This document shows positions 1 to 8,574 of a stretch of DNA of 64,000 bases, in pieces (position 1 is the stretch's first letter; every line of letters starts with the position of its first letter). The stretch lies in contig NZ_CP014579.1 of NCBI RefSeq assembly GCF_001634365.1, positions 2,914,001 to 2,978,000 of the forward strand. Reading direction: 5' to 3'. The notes under the pieces were generated by a model. The model worked only from the letters and a program-made list of their open reading frames with translations, was not told where the DNA came from and made no database searches. This DNA comes from Paraburkholderia phytofirmans OLGA172 (GTDB taxonomy: Bacteria; Pseudomonadota; Gammaproteobacteria; Burkholderiales; Burkholderiaceae). A program made the translations under genes and the position numbers.

Positions 1-1
1 C

Positions 2-88
2 GACCGGCTGACAGCCGACCGCCGGGCAACCATCGATCTGCGCTCGTTCACCGCGGGCGATCTCGCCGGCATTCCTCACGGCAATTGA
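2..88 (+). CDS. C-terminal end of an unidentified protein (5' end outside window)
   Basis: An open frame enters from the left edge and runs 28 codons to a TGA at 86-88, ending in the residues AGIPHGN. It lies 76 bases upstream of the SPFH/P-type ATPase genes on the same strand and could be the preceding gene of that operon. Too little is visible to name a family, and the frame itself is supported only by openness and position. Confidence 0.4.
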   Translation, partial: DRLTADRRATIDLRSFTAGDLAGIPHGN

Positions 89-164
89 CCCCCTGGCTGC
101 ACCGTGCGCGCGCCGTACGGATACGCACGCCCAATGTCGGCGAAGCTGTTTTTAAGGTGACGAT

Positions 165-1226
165 ATGAGTTTGTTCCATTCGCATGCAGACGGTCACGAT
201 CACGGTCACGGTCCGCATCGCCACGGCGGTGACGATGCGCTGGCTGCGGGCGGCGGTCCGTTCTACATACGGGTTCTGCTTGCGTTGCTTTGCGTGATCG
301 TTGCGATCGCGGTGGCGAGCTTCATCTCCGTGCGTGCAGGCGAAGCCTCGGTGATTACGCGCTTCGGTCAGCCCGTGCGCGTGTTGCTCGAACCTGGCCT
401 CGCGTGGCATCTGCCGGCGCCGATCGAAGCGGTGGTGCCGGTCGACCTGCGCTTGCATACGACGTCGAGCGGCTTGCAGGACGTGGGCACGCGTGACGGC
501 TTGCGGATCATCGTGCAGGCGTATGTCGCATGGCGCGTCGCGGCGGACCCGAACGACGTGCGCCGTTTCGTTCGGGCCGTGGGCAACCAGCCGGACGAAG
601 CCGCGCAGCAAATCCGCTCGCTGCTCGGCTCGTCGCTGCAAACCACGTCGGCAGGATTCGACCTTGCGTCGCTGGTCAACACGGATCCGTCCAAGGTGCG
701 CATCTCTGCCTTTGAAGACGCGTTGCGCAGTCAGATCGACGCGCAACTGTATTCGGCTTACGGCGTGCATGTCGTGCAGGTTGGACTGGAGCGCCTGACG
801 CTGCCGGCCGTGACGCTCGCGGCCACCGTCAGCCGGATGAGCGCCGAGCGCGAGACGGTGGCCGCGCAGCGCACGGCCGACGGCAACCGCGAGGCCGCGC
901 AGATTCGCTCGGATGCGGACCGCGATGCCCGGCTTGCCGTCGCCGATGCGAATGTGAAAGCGGCGGAGATCGAGGCGCAGTCCCGCAAGGACGCTGCCGC
1001 GATCTATGGCAAAACTTACGCGGGCAATCCGCGGCTCTACACGATGCTGCGCTCGCTCGACACGCTCGACTCGGTGGTTAGCGCCAATACGAATCTGATT
1101 CTGCGCACCGATGCCGCGCCGTTCCAGGCCCTAGTGCAGGGCCCCACCGAACTGCGGTCCGAGCCATTGCCGCAGCCCGGCGCCGGCTCGGCGCCCGCGT
1201 CGAAAAAATCCAGGTCCGCGCGATGA
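165..1226 (+). CDS. SPFH/band-7 membrane protein, HflC-like, with His-rich N-terminus
   Basis: Membrane-anchored SPFH (stomatin/prohibitin/HflC) family protein of 353 residues. Residues 1-25 form a cytoplasmic histidine-rich tail (HSHADGHDHGHGPHRHGG) that could bind metal. One hydrophobic segment follows at about 32-55, then the SPFH domain (starting VRAGEASVITRFGQPV) and an Ala/Glu/Arg-rich helical stretch near 225-275. HflC/HflK family members form oligomeric rings at the inner membrane and often modulate FtsH; that role is not shown here. The stop overlaps the start of the next gene (ATGA at 1223-1226), and the third gene of the unit encodes a heavy-metal P-type ATPase, so this is unlikely to be the housekeeping hflC. 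The start at 165 is the ATG following a GGTGACG stretch. Confidence 0.85.
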   Translation: MSLFHSHADGHDHGHGPHRHGGDDALAAGGGPFYIRVLLALLCVIVAIAVASFISVRAGEASVITRFGQPVRVLLEPGLAWHLPAPIEAVVPVDLRLHTTSSGLQDVGTRDGLRIIVQAYVAWRVAADPNDVRRFVRAVGNQPDEAAQQIRSLLGSSLQTTSAGFDLASLVNTDPSKVRISAFEDALRSQIDAQLYSAYGVHVVQVGLERLTLPAVTLAATVSRMSAERETVAAQRTADGNREAAQIRSDADRDARLAVADANVKAAEIEAQSRKDAAAIYGKTYAGNPRLYTMLRSLDTLDSVVSANTNLILRTDAAPFQALVQGPTELRSEPLPQPGAGSAPASKKSRSAR

Positions 1227-2392
1227 GGTCGGAAGCCGGCTTGCCGCCGCTCGGCCCGGGAGCCCAGGCGGTACGACTCTCGTTCTGGTTTGTCGCCGCC
1301 CTGGTCGTGCTCGCCGCTTGTGCATGGGCCGGATCGAACATCCGGCGCATTCCGCCTGATAGCCGGGCGGTCGTGTTGCGGTTCGGAAAGTTCGTGCGCA
1401 CCCAGGAAGCGGGCCTGCTGATTGCGTGGCCACGTCCCTTCGAGTCGACGTTGCTGGTGCCCGGCAGTGCGCGGGTCCTGGAGCAACGCATCCAGTCGCT
1501 CGAACGTGATCCGCGGGCGCGCGCTGCGGATATGAAATTACCGGAAGCACCGCCATTGGTTCAAGGACAGTCCGACACCGGCGCCGTGATCGGGCCGCAG
1601 GATACGCCACCTGGCCCACCGCTCGCGCAAGACAACGTGGCCGGCCCGGACAATCCGCCGGCCGGTGTGCAGTTGCCCGATGCGCTAGCCGGCTCCGGCT
1701 ATGTGCTCACTGGCGACAACGGCGTGTTGCAACTGCGCGCCACGCTGTATTACCGGGTGGTGAATCCGTATGCCTATGTCCTGCAAAAAGATCAGCTGGC
1801 TGCGGCGCTGGAGCGAATCGTGTCCGCATCGGCGGTCGATGTCGTCGCCCAGCGTGACCTGGATGCCATCCTCGTCGCACGTCCCGAGTTGTTGTCGGCG
1901 GATCAGCAGGTCGCCGTAAAGCGTGAGCGTCTGCGGGGCGATCTCGCGCAGGAAATCGAGCGCCACTTGCGCCAGCTCGACGCGCAGCACGCGGGACTCG
2001 GCGTGGAAGTCGCGCGTGTCGACGTCGAGGTCGCGTTTCCCGCTGCCGCCGTGAGCGCGTTCAATTCGGTGCTGACCTCGTTGCAGGTGGCCGAGCGCAG
2101 CATGGCCGAGGCGCGCACGTCCGCTGAAAAAATACGCCAGGATGCGCAACAGGACGCCGACCGGATCGTGCAGAACGCACAGGCGAACGCCGTTGAGCGT
2201 GTCGCCACCGCGCAGGCCAAAACCATGACTATCCAGCAACTGGAAGTGCCGCTTCGCACCAATAGCGATCCCGGGCTTCTCGCGCGCGTGTATCGGGACC
2301 GCGTTCAGTCGGTCCTCTCGAAAGCGGGCAACGTGACGACCGTCGGACCGCACGACACATCGAATCTGATCTTGCCGGGAAATGCGCGATGA
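1223..2392 (+). CDS. SPFH/band-7 membrane protein, HflK-like
   Basis: 389-residue partner of the preceding SPFH protein. There is one hydrophobic segment at about 19-42, followed by the SPFH start (IPPDSRAVVLRFGKFV). A Pro-rich insertion occupies about residues 95-150, between the first strand of the domain and the HflK-typical block GYVLTGDNGVLQLRATLYYR. A long Ala/Glu/Gln-rich helix follows near 285-345. It overlaps both neighbours by four bases (ATGA at 1223 and 2389), so the three products are probably made in fixed ratio. An HflK-HflC-like pair fused by overlap to a metal-transporting ATPase suggests a membrane scaffold or quality-control partner for the pump. That role is inferred from position only. 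Confidence 0.83.
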   Translation: MRSEAGLPPLGPGAQAVRLSFWFVAALVVLAACAWAGSNIRRIPPDSRAVVLRFGKFVRTQEAGLLIAWPRPFESTLLVPGSARVLEQRIQSLERDPRARAADMKLPEAPPLVQGQSDTGAVIGPQDTPPGPPLAQDNVAGPDNPPAGVQLPDALAGSGYVLTGDNGVLQLRATLYYRVVNPYAYVLQKDQLAAALERIVSASAVDVVAQRDLDAILVARPELLSADQQVAVKRERLRGDLAQEIERHLRQLDAQHAGLGVEVARVDVEVAFPAAAVSAFNSVLTSLQVAERSMAEARTSAEKIRQDAQQDADRIVQNAQANAVERVATAQAKTMTIQQLEVPLRTNSDPGLLARVYRDRVQSVLSKAGNVTTVGPHDTSNLILPGNAR

Positions 2393-4404
2393 GCACCGGC
2401 GTCAAGCACACAGCGCATACAGGTGGCCACGCCTCGCACGCGGACGAAGCGAACCGCATCGCTCAGGGGCGTGCGATTGTTTTGTCGGCCTCCGAGCAAC
2501 GGGGCGTCACGCAGCAAGTCGCGCTTGCCTTGCTGGCCGGCGGCCTGTTGATTCTGTCGACGGCATGGCACTACTTCGCTCCAGCGGACGAAGCGCTTGC
2601 GCAGGTCCTGGCCGGCCTCGCTTCGCTGGCCGTCGCCGGACCTGTGTTCGCCGGCGCGTGGCACAGCCTTAAGTCGCCGAGTCTGCACGGCGTGACTGAC
2701 CGGCTGATCGCACTCGCCATGCTGGCGGCGTGGGCGGTGGGAGACATGGCGACCGCCGCGTTGTTGCCGATCGTCATGACGTTCGGGCATGCACTCGAAG
2801 AGCGCAGCGTGCTCGGATCGCAGGAGGCGATCCGGGCGCTCGGCAGGCTGACCTCGGGCAAAGTTCGGCGTGTGAAGGCGGACGGCTCGATCGAAGAAGT
2901 GCCGTACGACGCGGTACGGGCGGGCGACCCCATCGAAGTCGTAGCCGGTGCGCGGATTCCCGCCGACGGTATCGTTCAGCATGGCGACTCCAGTGTCGAC
3001 AATGGGCCGATTACCGGCGAGTCGGTGCCGCTCGATGTCGAGCCGGGGTCGACCGTGTTCGGCGGCGCGATGAATCTCGACGGTCCGCTGCGTATCGAAG
3101 TCACTCACGCGGGCAAGCAGTCGACGCTCGGCAAGATCATCGAGTTGATGCAGCGTGCCGAGCAGGCGAAGCCGCCGATTACACAGATACTCGAGCGCTA
3201 CATGGGCGGTTATTTGTGCCTCGTCCTGCTGATTGCGGCGCTGGTGTGGTTCGTCTCGGCGAATGCATCGGCAATGCTGGCCGTGATTGTCGCGGCGTGT
3301 CCGTGCGCGCTGGTGCTCGCCGCACCGTCGACGGCCATTGCCGGCATCGCTGTCGGCGCGCGCCACGGCATTCTGTTCAGAAGCGCCGCTTTTCTAGACA
3401 AGTTTGCGCAGATCGATTCGCTGGTGATCGACAAGACCGGCACGTTGACCTACGGCGAAATGCGTGTCGAAGACGTGATGCTGGAACCCGGCGCCGACGC
3501 GGCGCAGGTTCTCGAACTCGCGGCGCGGCTGGGCGGCAGCAGTGCGCATCCGGTGAGCCGCGCGCTGCTGCGTTACGCGACTGAAGCCGCACCGGCCGGA
3601 TTCGAACGGGAGCCGTTCGAACACGCACGCGAACTACGCGGGTTGGGCGTCCTCGCCGAGACGCCGGACGGTGTCGCGGTGCTGGGCCGCTACGGCTTGC
3701 TAGCGGACTACGTGCAGGCTTTGCCGGACCCGCGCCGGGAGATTGAAGGGCCTTGCGTTGGTCTTGCATTGAATGGGCGGTTGCTCGCGTGGTTCGGGTT
3801 TGCCGATGCATTGCGGGCGGAAGCAAAGGATGCGCTGGCGGAGTTGCGGGAGCTCGGGCTGACGCGCCAGACACTGTTGACCGGCGACCGCGAGCCGGTG
3901 GCGCGAAAACTGGCAGCGGACACCGGCATTGCCGTGGTCGTCGCGCAGGCGCTGCCGCACGACAAGCTCGATTATGTCGTGCGGGAAATGGCGGCCGGCT
4001 ATCATCCGTTAGTCGTGGGCGACGGCCTGAACGATGTGCTCGCCATCAAGGCCGGCCCCACTAGCATTGCGATGGGCGAGCGAGGCATCGACATTGCCGT
4101 GGCGTCGGCCGATGTCGTACTGCTCGGCGACGACTTGCGTCGTATCCCGACGTGTGTCCGCCTCGGGCGTCGCTGCCTGCACACGGCGGCAGTCAACGCC
4201 GCGATCGGGTTGGCGTGGACTGTCGCGGTGATCGCGCTTGCCGCGACCGGCGTGCTCAGCGCCGTCTGGGTTGCGCTTTTGCACAACCTGGGCACATTCA
4301 TTGTGATCGCGAATGCGGGGCGGCTGCTGCGAATGGATGAAGGTATTCCTCCGTGGGAGAATCGTGTGCACCTTGTTGAAGGTGCACACAAAGACAGGAT
4401 TTGA
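2389..4404 (+). CDS. Heavy-metal-translocating P1B-type ATPase
   Basis: Inner-membrane metal pump of 671 residues with all P-type ATPase hallmarks: TGES (about residue 209, actuator), CPC in a membrane helix (about 304-306), the phosphorylated Asp in DKTGT (about 348), HP (about 387) and GDGLND (about 544). There is no N-terminal CxxC metal-binding domain; instead the first 18 residues are His-rich, as in the first SPFH protein. The last membrane segments carry LLHNLGTFIVIANAGRLL, where Zn/Cd exporters of the ZntA type usually have Asp at the position occupied here by Asn. Metal specificity is therefore uncertain. Translation is coupled to the SPFH gene before it (ATGA overlap), and a small exported protein follows. 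Confidence 0.93.
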   Translation: MSTGVKHTAHTGGHASHADEANRIAQGRAIVLSASEQRGVTQQVALALLAGGLLILSTAWHYFAPADEALAQVLAGLASLAVAGPVFAGAWHSLKSPSLHGVTDRLIALAMLAAWAVGDMATAALLPIVMTFGHALEERSVLGSQEAIRALGRLTSGKVRRVKADGSIEEVPYDAVRAGDPIEVVAGARIPADGIVQHGDSSVDNGPITGESVPLDVEPGSTVFGGAMNLDGPLRIEVTHAGKQSTLGKIIELMQRAEQAKPPITQILERYMGGYLCLVLLIAALVWFVSANASAMLAVIVAACPCALVLAAPSTAIAGIAVGARHGILFRSAAFLDKFAQIDSLVIDKTGTLTYGEMRVEDVMLEPGADAAQVLELAARLGGSSAHPVSRALLRYATEAAPAGFEREPFEHARELRGLGVLAETPDGVAVLGRYGLLADYVQALPDPRREIEGPCVGLALNGRLLAWFGFADALRAEAKDALAELRELGLTRQTLLTGDREPVARKLAADTGIAVVVAQALPHDKLDYVVREMAAGYHPLVVGDGLNDVLAIKAGPTSIAMGERGIDIAVASADVVLLGDDLRRIPTCVRLGRRCLHTAAVNAAIGLAWTVAVIALAATGVLSAVWVALLHNLGTFIVIANAGRLLRMDEGIPPWENRVHLVEGAHKDRI

Positions 4405-4406
4405 AA

Positions 4407-4736
4407 ATGAAACGTGTATTTGTATCGGCAGTGCTCGCAGTGTGCCTCGCGCAGCCGGCGGTTGACGCCGTTGCACAGACAGTCAGCGATCGGTGTTTTG
4501 CGATTGGCGATATTGCCGCCCAGGTGGCATCGTGGCGTGCGCACAAAAAGACGAAAGCGCAAGCGCTTGATCAAGCGGCAAAGTACTACAAGGATGAGTC
4601 CGACCGGCAAGCGGTCTTCGGCATCATCGATAAGATTTACCGGCCCGGCGCGCCGCATATGACGCCCGATCAGGCGAGCATGGCGTTTACGTCGGACTGT
4701 GCTGAACAGCACAAACCGCAGGCACCCAAGCCGTAG
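4407..4736 (+). CDS. Small exported protein of unknown function
   Basis: 109 residues with a typical Sec signal peptide (MKRVFVSAVLAVCLAQPAVDAVAQ). The mature part is about 85 residues and mostly helical-looking, with one Cys near each end (SDRCFAIGD and FTSDCAEQ) that could pair in the periplasm. The ATG at 4407 is two bases after the ATPase stop; a TTG at 4401 overlaps that stop but has poorer spacing to AGGA at 4396. I recognise no family. Its place at the end of the SPFH/ATPase unit suggests a periplasmic accessory, for example a metal-binding or sensing protein, but nothing in the sequence proves it. Confidence 0.7.
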   Translation: MKRVFVSAVLAVCLAQPAVDAVAQTVSDRCFAIGDIAAQVASWRAHKKTKAQALDQAAKYYKDESDRQAVFGIIDKIYRPGAPHMTPDQASMAFTSDCAEQHKPQAPKP

Positions 4737-4905
4737 TGCTTGCTGTCCGTGCGGATATTTCGCTGCGCGACCGCCACCCATCCCGGCACGGCGGCGTCAC
4801 GCCACATTCAGCAGAAAATGCTGTCGAGGCCCGAAAAAAACGCTCCGCGCGCCGTGAAAGCCTCGATTGCCGATTTCGTCGACGGCAATCTGAAGGAGCA
4901 ACCCG

Positions 4906-6280
4906 ATGTTTCTCGCCTTGACTCGCAACGACCTGATTCGCCCGCAGAATCTCATCGACGGCAAGTGGATCGACGCCGCCGACACCGCGCGCTTTCCCCG
5001 CGTGGCGCGATAAGCTGCCGCGCGAGCGCGCGGAGATTCTGCGCCGCTGGCACGCGCTGATCGTTACCCATACCGAAGACCTCGCCAAGCTGATGTCGAC
5101 GGAACAAGGCAAGCCGCTCGCGGAAAGCCGTGGCGAAGTTGCCTACGGTACGTCGTACGTCGCCTGGTTCGCCGACGAAGCGACACGCATCTACGGCGAT
5201 CTGATCCCGCAGCAACAACGCGGCAAACGCATGAGCTCGGTGAAGGAACCCGTCGGCGTGGTCGCGGCGATCACGCCGTGGAATTTCCCGCTGGCGATGA
5301 TTGCGCGCAAGATCGCGCCGGCGCTTGCGGCTGGATGCACGGTCGTAGCCAAGCCCGCCGAAGACACGCCGCTCACCGCGCTCGCGCTGGCAGCGCTCGC
5401 CCAGCAGGCGGGCTTGCCGGACGGCGTGCTGAACATGCTGTCGGCTTCGCGTGAACAGGACATTGCGGCGGTCGCCGACTGGCTCGCCGACGCGCGCGTG
5501 CGCAAGATCACCTTCACGGGTTCGACGCCGGTCGGCAAGCATCTCGCCCGCGAATCGGCTGGAACGCTGAAGAAGCTGTCACTGGAATTGGGCGGCAATG
5601 CGCCCTTCATCGTATTCGACGACGCCGATCTCGACGCCGCGGTCACCGGTCTGATGGCCGCCAAGTTCCGCAACGGCGGCCAGACCTGCGTATGCCCGAA
5701 CCACGTCTATGTGCAGTCCGGGGTCTACGCGCGTTTCGCCGATCTCCTCGCGAAACGCGTTGCCGCACTGAAAGTTGCGCCCGCCACCGACCCGGACGCA
5801 CAGATCGGTCCCATGATCAACGCGCGCGCCATCAACAAGATTGCCCGCCATATCGAAGACGCCGTCAAACAGGGGGCCAAGGTGCTGACAGGCGGCAAGC
5901 GCCTGACCGAACTCGGCCCGAACTACTATGCGCCGACCGTGTTGACCGATGCACAGGCCGGCATGCTCGTCTGCTGCGAAGAAACCTTTGGCCCGGTCGC
6001 GCCGCTGTTCCGTTTCGATGAGGAAGCCGAAGCGATCCACCTCGCGAACGACACGCCGTTCGGCCTCGCCGCCTATTTCTACACGTAGGACGTACGGCGC
6101 ATCGATCGCGTTGCGGGCCAGCTCGAAGCGGGCGTGATCGGTATCAACGAAGGCGCAGTGTCGAGCGAGGCCGCACCGTTCGGCGGCGTGAAGGAATCGT
6201 GCTATGGCCGCGAAGGCTCGAAGTACGGGCTCGACGATTACATGTCGATCAAGTATCTCTGCCAGGGCGGGCTGGACTGA
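4906..6280 (+). pseudogene. gabD: Decayed NAD(P)-dependent succinate-semialdehyde dehydrogenase
   Basis: The start is well placed (GAAGGAG upstream of ATG 4906) and gives a normal N-terminus (NLIDGKWIDAAD). The frame then jumps after about 33 codons to WRDKLPRERAEILRRWHAL in another frame. About 60 residues found in family members are missing, so a frame-shifting internal deletion lies near 5005. The rest is a good aldehyde dehydrogenase: ITPWNFPLAM, the general-base Glu in LELGGNAPF, and the catalytic Cys in GGQTCVCPNH. A TAG at 6086-6088 interrupts AAYFYT/DVRRI, after which homology continues in the same frame to KYLCQGGLD and the TGA at 6278. With two independent lesions it cannot make the normal enzyme. 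Confidence 0.88.
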
Positions 6281-6561
6281 CAGCCTCCCGCGCGTTCTTC
6301 CTCCCGGCTCATGGGCATTGCACCGTCTACGGCATAACCCGTTATCCTCTGACTACCGAAGCTGTGTCTGACCGGTTTGTTCATCTACGCGCACCGGTTT
6401 GGGTCGTGACGATGACGAGTTCGTCGTGCAGATGCCATATCACGACTTTATCCGAACCGTCCTTGAACGTAGTACGGCGAGCGCGCGACGATCCCCTGCG
6501 TCGCGGCGCCGGTAATTAGGAAAAGGGCTTATCTGATTAGAGGTCCAGCGTCGCTGACCAT

Positions 6562-7716
6562 TTAGAACTGGTGGCGAATACCCACCATCGCACCCGTTTG
6601 ATTCACCCCGGGCAATGGCGAGGAAGCCGGTGGGATCACGCCGCCGTCAATCGTGAACGCTGCGTTGCGCTGGTTGAACACACGCCCCGCGGTGACGTAC
6701 ACGGCAGTGCGCTTGGACAATAAGTACGTCGCGCGCGCTGCGAACAGGGATGCGCCCGCGGAACTCCCGCCGTTCACCGATATATGTCCGAACTGGGCGT
6801 CAAGGGCGATTTGTGGAAGGACGAAATAGGTCCCGCCAAGCCACCAGTAGTTGCTGACCGCATCAAAAAGGGTCGGCGTCTGCTCCCCGTGATTGATTCG
6901 GTGGAGAAATCCCGCACCGATAGTCGCGGTACCAAACTTCACGTAGCCGTCGATAACGGCACGTGTATCCGTTTGCGAGCTAAGCGGCAGGGGCGAGCCG
7001 ACGCCGCCACCACCATAGTTGCGGTCGAAGGCCGTCGCTACGCCCCATGTCGCCGCTTCATATTTCACCATGGCAGAGATTGACTTGCAGGCCCGCCAGT
7101 CCGTCGGCGACTGCCCGGCGCATCCTCCGGCCTCCGCAGGATCCACCCCGTCACGCCCCAACGAATACGTTGCACCCACGGTCAGCCCCGATGACGTGAA
7201 GGAGTAGGCGACAGCGTTGTCGAGTCGCGGTTGAGCCAGGTACGGGTCCAGATCGCCGGCGGCATAGACATTCGGCCCCATCGTGTCTCCCGGCAAGGCC
7301 CAATAGATCTGAGAGTATTGCCGGCCCAGGGATAACGTCCCCCATCGCCCTGAAAGCCCGACATAAGCCTGCCGGCCGAATAAACGGCCACCTTGATTCA
7401 GCGCGCCGGTTGACGGGGCAAAGCCCGACTCCAATACAAAAATCGCGCTAAGACCACCACCCAGATCCTCCTTGCCACGCAGACCCCACCTTGAGGGGAT
7501 CGATCCCGTGAGCGACGGCTCACGCACCACGCTCGACTTGTGAGGACCGACGTTTGTCACGTACTCAATGCCTGTATCGATAATCCCATACAGGGTGACA
7601 GAGCTCTGTGCCTGGGATACTCCCGGCGCACATACCGCAAGAAACGAAAGCCCCCACCCAAGCATCCGACGCCATGCAAAACCACACCCCTGCCGACTCG
7701 ACTGCGAACCCATCAT
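6562..7716 (-). CDS. Gram-negative trimeric porin (OmpC-like, beta-proteobacterial)
   Basis: Outer-membrane general-diffusion porin of 384 residues. It has an N-terminal signal peptide ending in VSQAQ, then the family's opening strand SSVTLYGIIDTGIEY. The barrel repeats include GLRGKEDLGGGLSAIFVLE and ATYLLSKRTAVYVTAGRVF, and the protein ends in the terminal phenylalanine expected of porins (GIRHQF). The start at 7716 is preceded by AAGGGAGAC; a second ATG at 7713 is equally possible. It is divergent from the hemerythrin/Rieske operon, and its upstream region holds TGGAAGA-type repeats also found before that operon. It may therefore be the uptake channel for that operon's substrate. Confidence 0.92.
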   Translation of the reverse strand: MMGSQSSRQGCGFAWRRMLGWGLSFLAVCAPGVSQAQSSVTLYGIIDTGIEYVTNVGPHKSSVVREPSLTGSIPSRWGLRGKEDLGGGLSAIFVLESGFAPSTGALNQGGRLFGRQAYVGLSGRWGTLSLGRQYSQIYWALPGDTMGPNVYAAGDLDPYLAQPRLDNAVAYSFTSSGLTVGATYSLGRDGVDPAEAGGCAGQSPTDWRACKSISAMVKYEAATWGVATAFDRNYGGGGVGSPLPLSSQTDTRAVIDGYVKFGTATIGAGFLHRINHGEQTPTLFDAVSNYWWLGGTYFVLPQIALDAQFGHISVNGGSSAGASLFAARATYLLSKRTAVYVTAGRVFNQRNAAFTIDGGVIPPASSPLPGVNQTGAMVGIRHQF

Positions 7717-7738
7717 CTGTCTCCCTTTTGGTTGCGTG

Positions 7739-7773
7739 CTTCCGTGGAAGATAATTTTTATTCATCTTCCATG
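7739..7773. promoter_or_regulatory. Inverted TGGAAGAT repeats upstream of the porin gene
   Basis: CTTCC-GT-GGAAG (7739-7750) is followed 13 bases later by ATCTTCC, so that GGAAGAT (7746-7752) and ATCTTCC (7764-7770) also form a 7-bp inverted repeat with an 11-base AT-rich spacer. It lies 23-57 bases upstream of the porin start. The same half-site recurs at 7933-7946 and 8575-8583. It looks like a transcription-factor site; the regulator is not identifiable from this window. Confidence 0.55.
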
Positions 7774-7932
7774 TCAAACCATTTACTGTGGGGAGTTACC
7801 CGTACCAGACACTTACGAGGTTCACGATTGCTATATACGGCAAGCCTCACCGGCAATAATCCGGCGCTCTTACCGCGATTTTTACGCGGATCGGCGTTTG
7901 CCCTATCTCGACATCCGTCACGCGATTTAGTA

Positions 7933-7946
7933 TCTTCCGTGGAAGA
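7933..7946. promoter_or_regulatory. Palindrome TCTTCC-GT-GGAAGA upstream of the hemerythrin/Rieske operon
   Basis: A 6-bp inverted repeat with a 2-base centre, 45 bases upstream of the hemerythrin start. It matches the element near the divergent porin. A third, half-site copy (ATGGAAGAT) covers the ATG at 8575 of the reductase gene. Shared sites on both sides of the divergent region suggest common control of the porin and the oxygenase operon. Confidence 0.55.
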
Positions 7947-7990
7947 CATAATTTATAGGCGTGGCCAGCTGAGCAGGAGTGCGTTGACAA

Positions 7991-8545
7991 ATGAAAGATT
8001 TGGAAGACCAACAGACAATTCACGGCCGCGGTATCGCGCCATCGCTGAACCCAGCAGTGGGGACGTCAATGGCCGAGGCAACGAGACATGCCGGGGCGAA
8101 GGATCGTGCACACCCCGGCTTCGTCTGGCACGACGACTATGCACTTGGCCATCAGGCGATGGACGAGACTCACCGTGAGTTTGTCGCATGTGTACACGCG
8201 CTGCTGAGTACGGAAGACGACCATCTTGAGCACGCACTCGAAGCGTTTGCCGACCATACGCACCGCCATTTTGGCGAGGAAGACGCCTCGATGCGCGAGA
8301 CAGCCTACGGTTCAGCGGGCTGCCATATCGAAGAGCATGCGGCCGTGCTCCAGTCGCTCGACGATGTACGCGCCATGCTGGCTGATGGACGAACCGAGGT
8401 TGTCCGCTCTTTTGCCAGAGCACTGATGGATTGGTTTCCGGAACACGTGCGCGTGATGGACCAAGGTCTGGCGCGCTGGCTAGTTCAGCGCCAGTTGGGC
8501 GCCTCGCCAGTCGTCATCCGGCGTCGACTTCACATCGACGCGTGA
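7991..8545 (+). CDS. Hemerythrin-like non-heme di-iron O2-binding protein
   Basis: 184 residues with an extra N-terminal tail of about 42 residues before the hemerythrin four-helix bundle. Candidate di-iron ligands appear in the usual order: His in MDETHREFV, His/Glu in HTHRHFGEEDASM, two His in CHIEEHAAVL, and His plus Asp in FPEHVRVMDQGLA. Family members bind O2 reversibly or sense O2/iron. It is the first gene of an apparent operon (29 bases to the reductase gene) that encodes O2-consuming Rieske oxygenases. Delivery or buffering of O2 or iron for those enzymes is an attractive inference. It has no DNA-binding or signalling domain. Confidence 0.85.
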   Translation: MKDLEDQQTIHGRGIAPSLNPAVGTSMAEATRHAGAKDRAHPGFVWHDDYALGHQAMDETHREFVACVHALLSTEDDHLEHALEAFADHTHRHFGEEDASMRETAYGSAGCHIEEHAAVLQSLDDVRAMLADGRTEVVRSFARALMDWFPEHVRVMDQGLARWLVQRQLGASPVVIRRRLHIDA

Positions 8546-8574
8546 CACGCTACCCTCTTTATGCCTACATCCCC

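Noticed and set aside
6281..6561. Frame 6199-6519 after the broken dehydrogenase gene
   Set aside because: It starts inside the pseudogene in a different frame and shows no family resemblance; the interval looks non-coding.
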